DNA from: Pseudomonas oryzihabitans
GTDB taxonomy: Bacteria > Pseudomonadota > Gammaproteobacteria > Pseudomonadales > Pseudomonadaceae
Direction: 5' to 3'
Length of the DNA: 64,000 bases
Assembly (NCBI RefSeq): GCF_007665395.1
Contig: NZ_VDND01000002.1
Location: 124,001 to 188,000, forward strand
Shown: positions 39,079-50,684 of the stretch, one piece after another
Layout: every line of letters begins with the position of its first letter
How positions within the stretch are numbered: the stretch's first letter is position 1
Position numbers and translations under genes: made by a program
Notes under the pieces: model-generated
Seen by the model: only the letters and a program-made list of their open reading frames with translations
Told to the model about the DNA's origin: nothing
The model's database searches: none

Positions 39079-39729
39079 ATGCTCAAGCTAATTCGTCACG
39101 GAGTCATCGCGATTCTGGCCCTATTGCCGCTGGTGTCCCAGGCGGCGACTTCGGCCCATGACGTGATCCAGCAGACCACCACGACCCTGCTCTCCGATCT
39201 CGAGGCCAACCGCGACAAGTACCGCAGCAGCCCGGAAGCGTTCTATGAGTCGCTGAACAACATTCTCGGGCCGGTGGTGGATGCCGAGGGCATCTCGCGC
39301 AGCATCATGACCGTGCGCTACAGCCGTAGCGCCACCCCGGAGCAGATGGCGCGCTTCCAAGAAAACTTCAAGCGCAGCCTCATGCAGTTCTATGGCAACG
39401 CCCTGCTGGAATACAACAACCAGGGGATCCGCGTGCTGCCCGAAGGTCCGGCCGACGGCCCCGACCGCACCAGCGTGGGCATGGAGGTCAAGGGCAACAA
39501 CGGTGCCGTGTATCCGGTGCAGTACAGCATGGTCAAGCAGGGCGATGAGTGGAAGGTCCGTAACGTCATCATCAATGGCCTGAACCTCGGCAAGCTGTTC
39601 CGCGACCAGTTCGCCCAGGCCATGCAGGACAACGGCAACGACCTGGACAAGACCATCAACAACTGGGCCGGCACCGTGGCCAAGGCCAAGGATTCTCCCG
39701 AGGCCCAGAAGGCCAAGGTCGGTTCGTGA
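39079..39729 (+). CDS. mlaC: Phospholipid-binding periplasmic protein MlaC
   Basis: 216 residues. Signal peptide (MLKLIRHGVIAILALLPLVSQA), then a Tol_Ttg2-type domain (DVIQQTTTTLLSDLEANRDKY, ILGPVVDAEGISRSIM). It ferries phospholipid between MlaA and MlaD. ATG 39079 is preferred because AGAGG lies 7 nt upstream; in-frame ATGs at 39061 and 39064 would add a few residues before the signal peptide. Confidence 0.92.
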   Translation: MLKLIRHGVIAILALLPLVSQAATSAHDVIQQTTTTLLSDLEANRDKYRSSPEAFYESLNNILGPVVDAEGISRSIMTVRYSRSATPEQMARFQENFKRSLMQFYGNALLEYNNQGIRVLPEGPADGPDRTSVGMEVKGNNGAVYPVQYSMVKQGDEWKVRNVIINGLNLGKLFRDQFAQAMQDNGNDLDKTINNWAGTVAKAKDSPEAQKAKVGS

Positions 39730-40040
39730 GTCGCGCCGCCATCACCGCCGACGGCGCCCGCCTGCATCTGGCGGGCGTGCTCGACCACGCCAGCGTGCCG
39801 ACCCTGCGCGAGCAGGGCAGGGCGCTGATCGGCCAGGGCAGCGGTCCGCTGGTGATGGATTGCGCGGGGGTCGAGCACTCCAACAGTGCCGGCCTGGCGC
39901 TGCTGCTGGCTTGGCTGCGTGATGCCCAGGCCGCCGGTCGCCCGCTCACCATCGCCCACCTGCCGTCCGAGCTGCGGCAGATCGCCGAGGTCTCGGATGC
40001 CCTGGCGCTGCTGCCCCTGGTGGACCAGGCTCAGGCCTAG
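39726..40040 (+). CDS. mlaB: STAS-domain protein MlaB
   Basis: 104-residue STAS domain. The conserved serine lies in EHSNSAGLALLLAWL. It binds MlaF and regulates the transporter's activity. GTG 39726 overlaps the mlaC stop by 4 bp (GTGA). Last gene of mlaFEDCB. Confidence 0.92.
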   Translation: MSRAAITADGARLHLAGVLDHASVPTLREQGRALIGQGSGPLVMDCAGVEHSNSAGLALLLAWLRDAQAAGRPLTIAHLPSELRQIAEVSDALALLPLVDQAQA

Positions 40041-40045
40041 GCAGT

Positions 40046-40200
40046 GGTTGAAAAGCCCCGGCGCTCAGCCAGGCGGCGTTGAAGATCGGCTGGGTCGCCA
40101 GCCCGGCCCGGGTAATCCCGTCGCACTGCTCAATTAGCACGCGTGAGCGCCGCTGCCGCCCCGACGTCGCCTCGCCTGGGCTTCTCTCGGCGACTTTGCA
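40046..40200. repeat. Palindromic intergenic repeat, copy B (diverged)
   Basis: This non-coding segment between mlaB and ibaG shares GGTCGCCAGCCCGG near its centre and GCCTCGCCTG...CTCGGCGACTTT near its right end with copy A (12384-12556), in the same order. The two ends pair only imperfectly. It lacks the GAATGCTCATTTAC core, so it is an older or different subtype. Confidence 0.5.
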
Positions 40201-40285
40201 GATGAGCCCGGATGGTCATCGCAGTCGCCGTACCGCCGGTTTTTTTGTATGATCGCCGGCTGTACTAGATTGCCGAGGTGCCGCC

Positions 40286-41813
<1,528 letters not shown>

Positions 41814-41822
41814 GGACCTCCG

Positions 41823-42455
41823 ATGCTGACCATCGCCCTGTCCAAGGGCCGTATCCTCGACGACACCCTGCCGCTGCTGGCGGCGGCGGGGATCGCGCCG
41901 ACCGAGAATCCGGACAAGAGCCGCAAGCTCATCATCCCGACCACCCAGGACGATGTGCGCCTGCTCATCGTCCGTGCCACCGACGTGCCCACCTACGTGG
42001 AGCATGGCGCCGCGGACCTGGGCGTGGCCGGCAAGGACGTGCTGATGGAATACGGCGGCGATGGCCTCTACGAGCCGCTGGACCTGCGCATCGCGCGCTG
42101 CAAGCTGATGACTGCGGGCGCCGTGGGCGCTCCGGCGCCACGCGGGCGGCTGCGGGTGGCGACCAAGTTCGTCAATGTCGCCAAGCGCTACTATGCCGAG
42201 CAGGGCCGCCAGGTCGACATCATCAAGCTGTACGGCTCCATGGAGCTGGCGCCGCTGGTGGGGTTGGCCGACAAGATCATCGACGTGGTCGACACCGGCA
42301 ACACCATCAAGGCCAATGGCCTCGAGCCCCAGGAGCTGATCGCCCATATCAGCTCGCGCTTGATCGTCAACAAGGCCTCGATGAAGATGCAGCATGGCCG
42401 TATCCAGGCGCTCATCGAGACCCTGCGACACGCCGTCGAGGCGCGCGGCGCCTGA
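41823..42455 (+). CDS. hisG: ATP phosphoribosyltransferase, short form HisG
   Basis: 210 residues, the short HisG that needs HisZ as a regulatory subunit. Motifs: [18 protein letters not shown] and [31 protein letters not shown]. First step of histidine synthesis. AAGGA precedes the ATG. A 291-bp gap with repeat copy C separates it from hisD. Confidence 0.96.
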   Translation: MLTIALSKGRILDDTLPLLAAAGIAPTENPDKSRKLIIPTTQDDVRLLIVRATDVPTYVEHGAADLGVAGKDVLMEYGGDGLYEPLDLRIARCKLMTAGAVGAPAPRGRLRVATKFVNVAKRYYAEQGRQVDIIKLYGSMELAPLVGLADKIIDVVDTGNTIKANGLEPQELIAHISSRLIVNKASMKMQHGRIQALIETLRHAVEARGA

Positions 42456-42456
42456 G

Positions 42457-42595
42457 AACCTGTTCAAAGCCTGCTGCGCGTCGGGGAAACTGCGTTAAAA
42501 ATGGCTTCGGAATGCTCATTTACCACTCGTAAACTCCGCTTCCTCAGCCATTTTTGCCTTGTTTGTCTCTAGCTCGCGAGACTTTGAACAGGCTC
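42457..42595. repeat. Palindromic intergenic repeat, copy C (139 bp)
   Basis: Ends AACCTGTTCAAAG and CTTTGAACAGGCT pair at 12 of 13 positions. The core CGGAATGCTCATTTACC-A-CTCGTAAACTC matches copy A almost base for base. It starts 2 bp after the hisG stop, within the interval before hisD. Confidence 0.7.
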
Positions 42596-42746
42596 TACGT
42601 CCTGGCCGGTATGCTGAATGCCGGCCCAGGCTGATTCCCTCCCTCCAGCTTCGCCTATCCGTGCCATAGCCAAATTGTCGGGCGCCCACACGGAGCCGGC
42701 TGTTACTCTCGGGCGCCCCTTTCGCTCATCCTGAAGAGGACCCGCC

Positions 42747-44063
42747 ATGACCGCTCCGCTCGCCATCCGCCGACTCGTCGCCGCCGCTCCGGATTTCGCC
42801 GAGCATCTGGATCATCTGCTGAGCTGGGAAGGGGTCTCCGACGCCGACATCAACCAGCGGGTCCTGGCGATCATCGCCGATGTCCGCCACCAGGGCGACG
42901 AGGCATTGCTCGAATACACCCGGCGCTTCGATGGCGTCACGGCGACGGCCATGAGCGACCTCATCCTGCCGCGTGCGCGCCTGGAAGCAGCCCTGGACCG
43001 GATCACCCCCGAACAGCGCACGGCCCTGGAAGCCGCCGCGGCCCGGGTGCGCAGCTACCATGAGAAGCAGCGCCAGGATTCCTGGCAATACCGGGAAGCC
43101 GACGGCACCGTGCTCGGCCAGCAGGTCACCCCGCTGGATCGCGCCGGCCTCTATGTGCCCGGCGGCAAGGCCTCCTATCCCTCCTCGGTGCTGATGAACG
43201 CCATCCCGGCCAAGGTCGCGGGCGTGAAGGAAGTGGTCATGGTGGTGCCCACCCCCCGGGGCGAGGTCAACGAACTGGTACTGGCGGCCGCGGCCCTGGC
43301 CGGTGTCGACCGCGTCTTCACCATCGGCGGCGCCCAGGCCGTGGCTGCCCTGGCCTATGGCACCGAAAGCGTGCCGCCGGTGGACAAGATCGTCGGCCCG
43401 GGCAACATCTATGTCGCCACCGCCAAGCGTCACGTATTTGGGAAGGTGGGCATCGACATGATCGCCGGTCCGTCCGAGATCCTGGTGGTCTGCGACGGCC
43501 AGACCGATCCCGACTGGATCGCCATGGACCTGTTCTCCCAGGCCGAGCACGACGAAGACGCCCAGGCCATCCTGGTCAGCCCGGACGCTGCCTTCCTCGA
43601 TGCGGTGGCCGCCAGCATCGCCCGCCTGCTGCCGGAAATGGAGCGCGCCGACATCATCCGGGCCTCCCTGGAAGGCCGCGGCGCGCTGATCCAGGTCGCC
43701 GACATGGCCCAGGCCATCGAGGTGGCCAACCGCATCGCCCCCGAGCACCTGGAACTCTCTGTCGCCGAGCCCGAGCAGTGGCTGCCGCAGATCCGCCATG
43801 CCGGTGCCATCTTCCTGGGGCGCTACACCGCCGAGGCCCTGGGCGACTACTGCGCCGGGCCCAATCACGTGCTGCCGACCTCGGGTACCGCGCGCTTTTC
43901 CTCGCCGCTGGGCGTGTACGATTTCCAGAAGCGCTCGTCGATCATCCATTGCTCGGCCACCGGTGCTTCGGCCCTTGGCCGGGTCGCCTCAGTGCTGGCC
44001 CGCGGCGAGTCCCTGACCGCCCACGCCCGCAGCGCCGAATACCGCATTCAAGAGGAGCAGTGA
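42747..44063 (+). CDS. hisD: Histidinol dehydrogenase HisD
   Basis: 438 residues. Zinc and substrate residues lie in the conserved [14 protein letters not shown] and [12 protein letters not shown]-type region ([14 protein letters not shown]). It oxidises L-histidinol twice to histidine with NAD. GAAGAGGA precedes ATG 42747. Three nt separate its stop from the hisC ATG. Confidence 0.97.
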   Translation: MTAPLAIRRLVAAAPDFAEHLDHLLSWEGVSDADINQRVLAIIADVRHQGDEALLEYTRRFDGVTATAMSDLILPRARLEAALDRITPEQRTALEAAAARVRSYHEKQRQDSWQYREADGTVLGQQVTPLDRAGLYVPGGKASYPSSVLMNAIPAKVAGVKEVVMVVPTPRGEVNELVLAAAALAGVDRVFTIGGAQAVAALAYGTESVPPVDKIVGPGNIYVATAKRHVFGKVGIDMIAGPSEILVVCDGQTDPDWIAMDLFSQAEHDEDAQAILVSPDAAFLDAVAASIARLLPEMERADIIRASLEGRGALIQVADMAQAIEVANRIAPEHLELSVAEPEQWLPQIRHAGAIFLGRYTAEALGDYCAGPNHVLPTSGTARFSSPLGVYDFQKRSSIIHCSATGASALGRVASVLARGESLTAHARSAEYRIQEEQ

Positions 44064-44065
44064 GC

Positions 44066-45121
44066 ATGAGCGAACTCTGGAGTCCCTTCGTCAAGAAGCT
44101 GGTGCCCTATGTGCCGGGCGAGCAGCCCAAGCTGAGCAACCTGGTCAAGCTCAACACCAACGAGAATCCCTATGGTCCCTCGCCACGGGCGCTGGACGCC
44201 ATTCGCGCGGCGGCGACGGCTGATCTGCGGCTCTACCCCGATCCCAATGGCCAGGCCCTCAAGGACGCCGTCGCCCGCTACTACGGCATCCAGAGTGACC
44301 AGGTCTTCGTCGGCAACGGCTCGGACGAGGTGTTGGCGCACATCTTCCTGGGCCTGTTCGGCCATGGCCGGCCGATCCTCTTCCCCGACATCAGCTACAG
44401 CTTCTATCCGGTGTACTGCGGCCTCTACGACATCGCCTTCGAGACGCCGGCGCTGGACGAGGACTTCCAGATCGTGCCGGAGGACTACCTGACGCCCAAC
44501 GGTGGCATCATCTTCCCCAATCCCAATGCGCCCACCGGCAGCCCCCTGGCGCTGGAGGCCATCGAGCGCATCGTCGCCGGCAATCCGACCTCGGTGGTGG
44601 TGGTCGACGAGGCCTACGTCGACTTCGGGGCGGAGTCGGCGGTCGCCCTGATCGAGCGCCATGCCAACCTGGTGGTGACCCAGACGCTGTCCAAGTCGCG
44701 CTCCCTGGCCGGGCTGCGGGTAGGCCTGGCCATGGGCCAGGCACCGCTGATGGAAGCCCTGGAGCGGATCAAGAACAGCTTCAACTCCTATCCGCTGGAT
44801 CGCCTGGCCCTGGCCGGCGCGGTCGCCGCCTTCGAGGACCGTGCCTATTTCGACGAGACCTGCCGGCAGGTGATCGAGAGTCGCGAAGCGCTGGTCGGCC
44901 AGTTGCTGGAGCGCGGCTTCGAGGTGCTGCCCTCGGCCGCCAACTTCATCTTCGTCCGCCATGCGCAGAAGGGCGGGGCGGCGCTGGCGGCCGGTCTGCG
45001 CGAGCACGGCGTCATCGTGCGCCACTTCAGCCGTCCCGCGCGCATCGCCGACTTCCTGCGCATCACCATCGGCACGCCGGAGCAGAACCGGGCCCTCATC
45101 ACGGCCCTCGATACGCTCTGA
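44066..45121 (+). CDS. hisC: Histidinol-phosphate aminotransferase HisC
   Basis: 351 residues, PLP fold type I. The PLP lysine is in [24 protein letters not shown] is the conserved opening and DEAYVDF the PLP-pyridine Asp region. It makes histidinol phosphate. AGAGGAG near the end of hisD serves ATG 44066. Convergent with algW. Confidence 0.96.
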   Translation: MSELWSPFVKKLVPYVPGEQPKLSNLVKLNTNENPYGPSPRALDAIRAAATADLRLYPDPNGQALKDAVARYYGIQSDQVFVGNGSDEVLAHIFLGLFGHGRPILFPDISYSFYPVYCGLYDIAFETPALDEDFQIVPEDYLTPNGGIIFPNPNAPTGSPLALEAIERIVAGNPTSVVVVDEAYVDFGAESAVALIERHANLVVTQTLSKSRSLAGLRVGLAMGQAPLMEALERIKNSFNSYPLDRLALAGAVAAFEDRAYFDETCRQVIESREALVGQLLERGFEVLPSAANFIFVRHAQKGGAALAAGLREHGVIVRHFSRPARIADFLRITIGTPEQNRALITALDTL

Positions 45122-45134
45122 GGGCCGCTCGCGG

Positions 45135-46256
<1,122 letters not shown>

Positions 46257-46372
46257 CGATCACATCCTTGAATTTGTCCGCCCGGGACGCGACGGATAAG
46301 CTGGCGGCCATTATAAGGAGCGGCGCCATCCGAAGACACGGTGTGGCGCCCCGCTGAGGAGGTAATCCACTC

Positions 46373-47128
46373 GTGACCCTGTCCCTCGATGAACTGGTGA
46401 TGACGGCCGACCGCTATCTGGACAGCGCCCGTATCCAGGACTATTGCCCCAACGGCCTGCAGGTCCAGGGGCGCAGCCAGGTCCGCCGGCTGGTCAGCGG
46501 CGTGACGGCGTCGCAGCGGCTGTTGGATGCCGCCGTTGCCGCTGGGGCCGATGCCATCCTGGTGCACCACGGCTACTTCTGGAAGAACGAGGATGCCCGC
46601 CTCATCGGCATGAAGCACCGCCGCATCAAGACGCTGCTGAGCCATGACATCAGCCTGCTGGCCTACCATCTGCCCCTGGATGTCCACCCCGACGTGGGCA
46701 ACAACGTCCAGCTGGGTCGCCGCCTGGGCCTGCAGAACATCGCGCCGCTGCCGGGTGACGCCAAGGGCCTGATCTGGCAGGGCGAATTGCCCCAGTCGCA
46801 ATCCGCCGCGGATTTCGGGCGGCAGGTAGCGAGCGTGCTGCAGCGCGCGCCGCTGGTGGTCGATGGCGGCCAGCCGATTCGCCGGCTGGCCTGGTGCACC
46901 GGGGGTGCCCAGGGCTATATCGACCAGGCCATCGCCGCCGGGGTGGATGCCTACCTGACCGGCGAGGTGTCCGAGCAGACGGTGCACAGCGCTCGCGAGA
47001 ACGCGGTGAGCTTCTTCGCCGCCGGACACCATGCCACCGAGCGCTATGGCGTGCAGGCGCTGGGCGACTACCTGGCCGCGCAGCTGGGCATCGAGCACCT
47101 GTTCATCGACTGCGACAATCCCGCCTGA
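46373..47128 (+). CDS. Nif3-like dinuclear metal centre protein (YbgI family)
   Basis: 251 residues of the NIF3 family. Metal-binding residues lie in ILVHHGYFW and AGHHATERYG. E. coli YbgI is a toroidal hexamer binding two metals; a GTP cyclohydrolase-like role was proposed for the family but is not settled. GTG 46373 has a strong GAGGAGG site. Divergent from algW; 165 bp before cysD. Confidence 0.91.
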   Translation: MTLSLDELVMTADRYLDSARIQDYCPNGLQVQGRSQVRRLVSGVTASQRLLDAAVAAGADAILVHHGYFWKNEDARLIGMKHRRIKTLLSHDISLLAYHLPLDVHPDVGNNVQLGRRLGLQNIAPLPGDAKGLIWQGELPQSQSAADFGRQVASVLQRAPLVVDGGQPIRRLAWCTGGAQGYIDQAIAAGVDAYLTGEVSEQTVHSARENAVSFFAAGHHATERYGVQALGDYLAAQLGIEHLFIDCDNPA

Positions 47129-47140
47129 CGGTCATAAGCA

Positions 47141-47157
47141 TAGAACTTCTGGTTCTA
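47141..47157. promoter_or_regulatory. Palindrome upstream of cysD
   Basis: TAGAAC and GTTCTA are perfect arms around a 5-bp spacer, about 137 bp before the cysD ATG, with AT-rich flanks (ATAAGCA upstream). The sulphate regulator CysB binds AT-rich sites upstream of such genes, so this may be a CysB region; identity is inferred. Confidence 0.4.
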
Positions 47158-47293
47158 AATCGCCGGGCGGGCCATAACTGCTGCCTATGTTAAATTGGAG
47201 TTTCGTCCACGGCCCGCTCCGTCCGGGGCATCCAGTCCACTGGCTGCCGTCACGGACCTCTCCCAGGCCACCTTTCTGCAATCGTGAGTAGCC

Positions 47294-48211
47294 ATGCTCG
47301 ACAAACAGACGCACCTCAAACAGCTTGAGGCGGAAAGCATCCACATCATCCGTGAAGTGGCCGCCGAGTTCGACAATCCGGTCATGCTGTATTCCATCGG
47401 CAAGGACTCGGCCGTGATGCTGCACCTGGCCCGCAAGGCCTTCTTCCCCGGCAAGCTGCCGTTCCCGGTACTCCACGTGGACACCGGCTGGAAGTTCCAG
47501 GCCATGTACGAATTCCGCGACCGCATGGTGCAGGACATGGGCCTGGACCTGCTGGTGCACAAGAATCCGGAAGGGGTCGCCCAGGGCATCAATCCCTTCA
47601 CCCATGGCAGCGCCAAGCACACCGACATCATGAAGACCCAGGGCCTCAAGCAGGCGCTGGACAAGTACGGTTTCGACGCGGCCTTCGGTGGCGCCCGCCG
47701 CGACGAAGAGAAGTCCCGCGCCAAGGAGCGCGTCTACTCCTTCCGCGACAGCAAGCACCGCTGGGACCCGAAGAACCAGCGTCCCGAGCTGTGGAACATC
47801 TACAACGGCAAGACCAACAAGGGCGAGTCGATCCGGGTGTTCCCGCTGTCCAACTGGACCGAGCTGGACATCTGGCAGTACATCTACCTCGAGGGCATCC
47901 CGATCGTGCCGCTGTACTTCGCCGCCGAGCGCGAGGTGATCGAGAAGAACGGCACCCTGCTGATGATCGACGACGACCGCATCCTCGAGCACCTTTCGCC
48001 CGAGGAGAAGGCGCGCATCCACAAGCGCCAGGTGCGCTTCCGTACCCTCGGCTGCTACCCCCTGACCGGCGCGGTGGAGTCCCAGGCGACCACGCTGACG
48101 GACATCATCCAGGAGATGCTGCTCACCCGCACCTCCGAACGCCAGGGCCGGGTCATCGACCACGATGGCGCCGGATCCATGGAAGAGAAGAAACGTCAGG
48201 GGTACTTCTAA
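47294..48211 (+). CDS. cysD: Sulphate adenylyltransferase subunit CysD
   Basis: 305 residues. The PP-loop-like motif [17 protein letters not shown] and the [13 protein letters not shown] region are conserved. With CysN it makes adenosine 5'-phosphosulphate from sulphate and ATP. It sits 1 nt before the cysNC ATG, so the two are co-transcribed. Confidence 0.96.
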   Translation: MLDKQTHLKQLEAESIHIIREVAAEFDNPVMLYSIGKDSAVMLHLARKAFFPGKLPFPVLHVDTGWKFQAMYEFRDRMVQDMGLDLLVHKNPEGVAQGINPFTHGSAKHTDIMKTQGLKQALDKYGFDAAFGGARRDEEKSRAKERVYSFRDSKHRWDPKNQRPELWNIYNGKTNKGESIRVFPLSNWTELDIWQYIYLEGIPIVPLYFAAEREVIEKNGTLLMIDDDRILEHLSPEEKARIHKRQVRFRTLGCYPLTGAVESQATTLTDIIQEMLLTRTSERQGRVIDHDGAGSMEEKKRQGYF

Positions 48212-48212
48212 G

Positions 48213-50111
48213 ATGTCGCATCAATCCGATCTGATCGGCCAGGACATCCTGGCCTACCTCGCGCAGCACGAACGCAAGGAACTGCTGCGCTTCCTCACCT
48301 GCGGCAACGTCGACGACGGCAAGAGCACCCTGATCGGGCGCCTGCTGCACGACTCCAAGATGATCTACGAGGATCACCTGGAAGCCATCACCCGCGATTC
48401 CAAGAAGGTGGGCACCACCGGCGAGGAAGTCGACCTGGCCTTGCTGGTGGACGGCCTGCAGGCCGAGCGCGAGCAGGGCATCACCATCGACGTGGCCTAC
48501 CGCTACTTCTCCACCGCCAAGCGCAAGTTCATCATCGCCGATACCCCCGGCCATGAGCAGTACACCCGCAACATGGCCACCGGGGCGTCAACCTGCGACC
48601 TGGCGATCATCCTGGTCGATGCCCGCTACGGCATCCAGACCCAGACCCGCCGGCACAGCTACATCGCCTCGTTGCTGGGCATCAAGCACATCGTGGTCGC
48701 CATCAACAAGATGGACCTGCTCGGCTTCGACGAAGCCGTGTTCGAGCGCATCAAGGACGACTACCTGGCCTTTGCCCAGCGCATCGACCTGAACGCCAAG
48801 GACATCCACTTCGTCCCCATGTCGGCGCTCAAGGGCGACAATGTGGTGAATCGCAGCGAGCAGACGCCCTGGTACAGTGGCAAGCCGCTGATGGAAATCC
48901 TCGAGACCGTGGAGATCGCCGCGGATCGCAACCTGGACGACCTGCGCTTCCCGGTGCAGTACGTCAACCGACCCAACCTCAACTTCCGCGGCTTCGCCGG
49001 GACCCTGGCCTCGGGCGTGGTGACCAAGGGCGATGCCGTGGTGGTCCTGCCGTCGGGCAAGGGCAGCCGGGTCAAGTCCATCGTCACCTACGACGGCGAG
49101 CTGGAGCAGGCCGGTCCCGGCCAGGCGGTGACCCTGACCCTGGAAGACGAGATCGACATCTCCCGTGGCGACGTCCTGGTGCATGCCGACAACCGTCCCC
49201 AGGTGACCGACAGCTTCGAAGCCATGCTGGTGTGGATGGCCGAGGAGCCCATGCGGCCGGGCAAGAAATACGACATCAAGCGCGCCACCAGCTACGTGCC
49301 CGGCTCGCTGCCGAGCATCGTCCATACGGTGGACGTCAACACCCTGGAGCGGGGCGCGGCCAGCGAACTCAAGCTCAACGAGATCGCCCGGGTCAAGGTG
49401 GCCCTGGATGCCTCCATCGCCCTGGATGGCTACGGCGTCAACCGCACCACCGGCGCCTTCATCGTCATCGACCGCCTGACCAATGGCACCGTGGGCGCCG
49501 GCATGATCATCGCCGAGCCGGTGGGCACTGGCGGCCATGGCCAGAGTGCGCACCAGCTGCACGTGGGTACCGCCGAGCGTGCGGCCCGTTTCGGCCAGCA
49601 GCCCAGCACCGTGCTCTTCACCGGCCTGTCCGGTGCCGGCAAGACCACCCTGGCCTACGCCCTGGAACGCCGCCTGTTCGACGCCGGTCGCGCGGTCTTC
49701 GTGCTGGATGGCCAGAATCTGCGGCATGACCTGAACAAGGGCCTGCCGCAGGACCGCGCCGGTCGCCGCGAGAACTGGTTGCGCGCCGCCCAGGTGGCCC
49801 GCCAGTTCAACGAAGCGGGGCTGATCGCCCTGGCGGCCTTCGTCGCCCCGGATGCCGAGGGCCGCGCCCAGGCCCAGGCGCTGATCGGTGCCGAGCGGTT
49901 GCTGACCGTGCACGTCAAGGCGTCGCCGACAGCCTGCGCCGAGCGGGATCCCCAGGGCCTCTACGCCGCCGGTGGCGACAACATCCCGGGCGTTTCCTTC
50001 GCCTACGATGCGCCCGAGGATGCCGATCTGGTGCTGGATACCGAGCAGCTGTCGGTGGAGGAGGGGGTCCAGCAGATCCTCGACGTCCTGCGTCGGCGGC
50101 AGGTGATCTAG
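48213..50111 (+). CDS. cysNC: Bifunctional sulphate adenylyltransferase subunit 1/adenylylsulphate kinase CysNC
   Basis: 632 residues. CysN GTPase (about 20-440): P-loop [17 protein letters not shown] and NKMD. C-terminal CysC kinase (about 455-632): P-loop GLSGAGKTT and [16 protein letters not shown] hydrolysis drives APS synthesis with CysD; the kinase makes PAPS. The fusion is standard in Pseudomonas. ATG 48213 starts [13 protein letters not shown] strong terminator follows. Confidence 0.96.
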   Translation: MSHQSDLIGQDILAYLAQHERKELLRFLTCGNVDDGKSTLIGRLLHDSKMIYEDHLEAITRDSKKVGTTGEEVDLALLVDGLQAEREQGITIDVAYRYFSTAKRKFIIADTPGHEQYTRNMATGASTCDLAIILVDARYGIQTQTRRHSYIASLLGIKHIVVAINKMDLLGFDEAVFERIKDDYLAFAQRIDLNAKDIHFVPMSALKGDNVVNRSEQTPWYSGKPLMEILETVEIAADRNLDDLRFPVQYVNRPNLNFRGFAGTLASGVVTKGDAVVVLPSGKGSRVKSIVTYDGELEQAGPGQAVTLTLEDEIDISRGDVLVHADNRPQVTDSFEAMLVWMAEEPMRPGKKYDIKRATSYVPGSLPSIVHTVDVNTLERGAASELKLNEIARVKVALDASIALDGYGVNRTTGAFIVIDRLTNGTVGAGMIIAEPVGTGGHGQSAHQLHVGTAERAARFGQQPSTVLFTGLSGAGKTTLAYALERRLFDAGRAVFVLDGQNLRHDLNKGLPQDRAGRRENWLRAAQVARQFNEAGLIALAAFVAPDAEGRAQAQALIGAERLLTVHVKASPTACAERDPQGLYAAGGDNIPGVSFAYDAPEDADLVLDTEQLSVEEGVQQILDVLRRRQVI

Positions 50112-50120
50112 GTCGTCCGC

Positions 50121-50158
50121 CCATGAAAAAACCCGCCTTTCGGCGGGTTTTTTCATGG
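50121..50158. terminator. Bidirectional intrinsic terminator after cysNC
   Basis: CCATGAAAAAACCCGCC pairs fully with GGCGGGTTTTTTCATGG around a short loop. A6 and T6 flank the GC stem, so it can stop cysNC and the convergent small gene at 50163-50474. Confidence 0.92.
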
Positions 50159-50162
50159 GTCC

Positions 50163-50474
50163 TTACCAGCGCGGCGGACCGTAGTAGTAGGCGCCGGGCG
50201 GCGGGCCGTAATACGCAGGGCGCGGCTCGACTACCCGATACTCGTACACCGGCGCGGGCTGGTAGTAGACCACCGGTGGCGGGGGGGGCGGCGGCGGTGC
50301 CTGCACATAGACCGGCTCCCGTGCGTAGGAGTTGGAGACGATGGCTCCGCCGACCACGGCGCCAACCACCGCACCGAGAAAGGCCGGACCGGGACCACGA
50401 CCGTGGGCGGACGCCTGACCGGCGATGGCGAGGCAACCGGCAAGCACCACAACCTGAGTGATGCGACGTAGCAT
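50163..50474 (-). CDS. Small exported Gly-zipper, Pro/Tyr-rich protein, function unknown
   Basis: 103 residues. The N-terminus is a signal peptide; LAGC at 11-14 could be a lipobox, or cleavage may occur after ASA at 23. Residues 34-46 (GAVVGAVVGGAIV) are a glycine-zipper-like helix. P60-P67 is eight prolines, followed by YYxPAP and YYGPPPG-type motifs to the C-terminal PPRW. No enzyme motif is present. GGAG precedes ATG 50474. A run of eight C in the poly-proline codons (G8 on the plus strand, 50281-50288) could be prone to slippage. Not recognised beyond this description. Confidence 0.72.
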   Translation of the reverse strand: MLRRITQVVVLAGCLAIAGQASAHGRGPGPAFLGAVVGAVVGGAIVSNSYAREPVYVQAPPPPPPPPVVYYQPAPVYEYRVVEPRPAYYGPPPGAYYYGPPRW

Positions 50475-50684
50475 GATGATTCTCCTGCGACCCGGGGTAA
50501 TGAAACCGGGCATCTCTATCAGACCGCAACGGCGGTCAGCCGCCTAGATGGCGCGGGGTAAAGTTTGGGTAAACCAAATACCCGGCTGTCAGTCCCAACA
50601 ACTCGAGGTCGACGTGTCCCCAGGCCCGCGGGACGCATCTCCTGTATCTGGTACCGCGACCGGTACCCTGACCGCGAGACCGCC

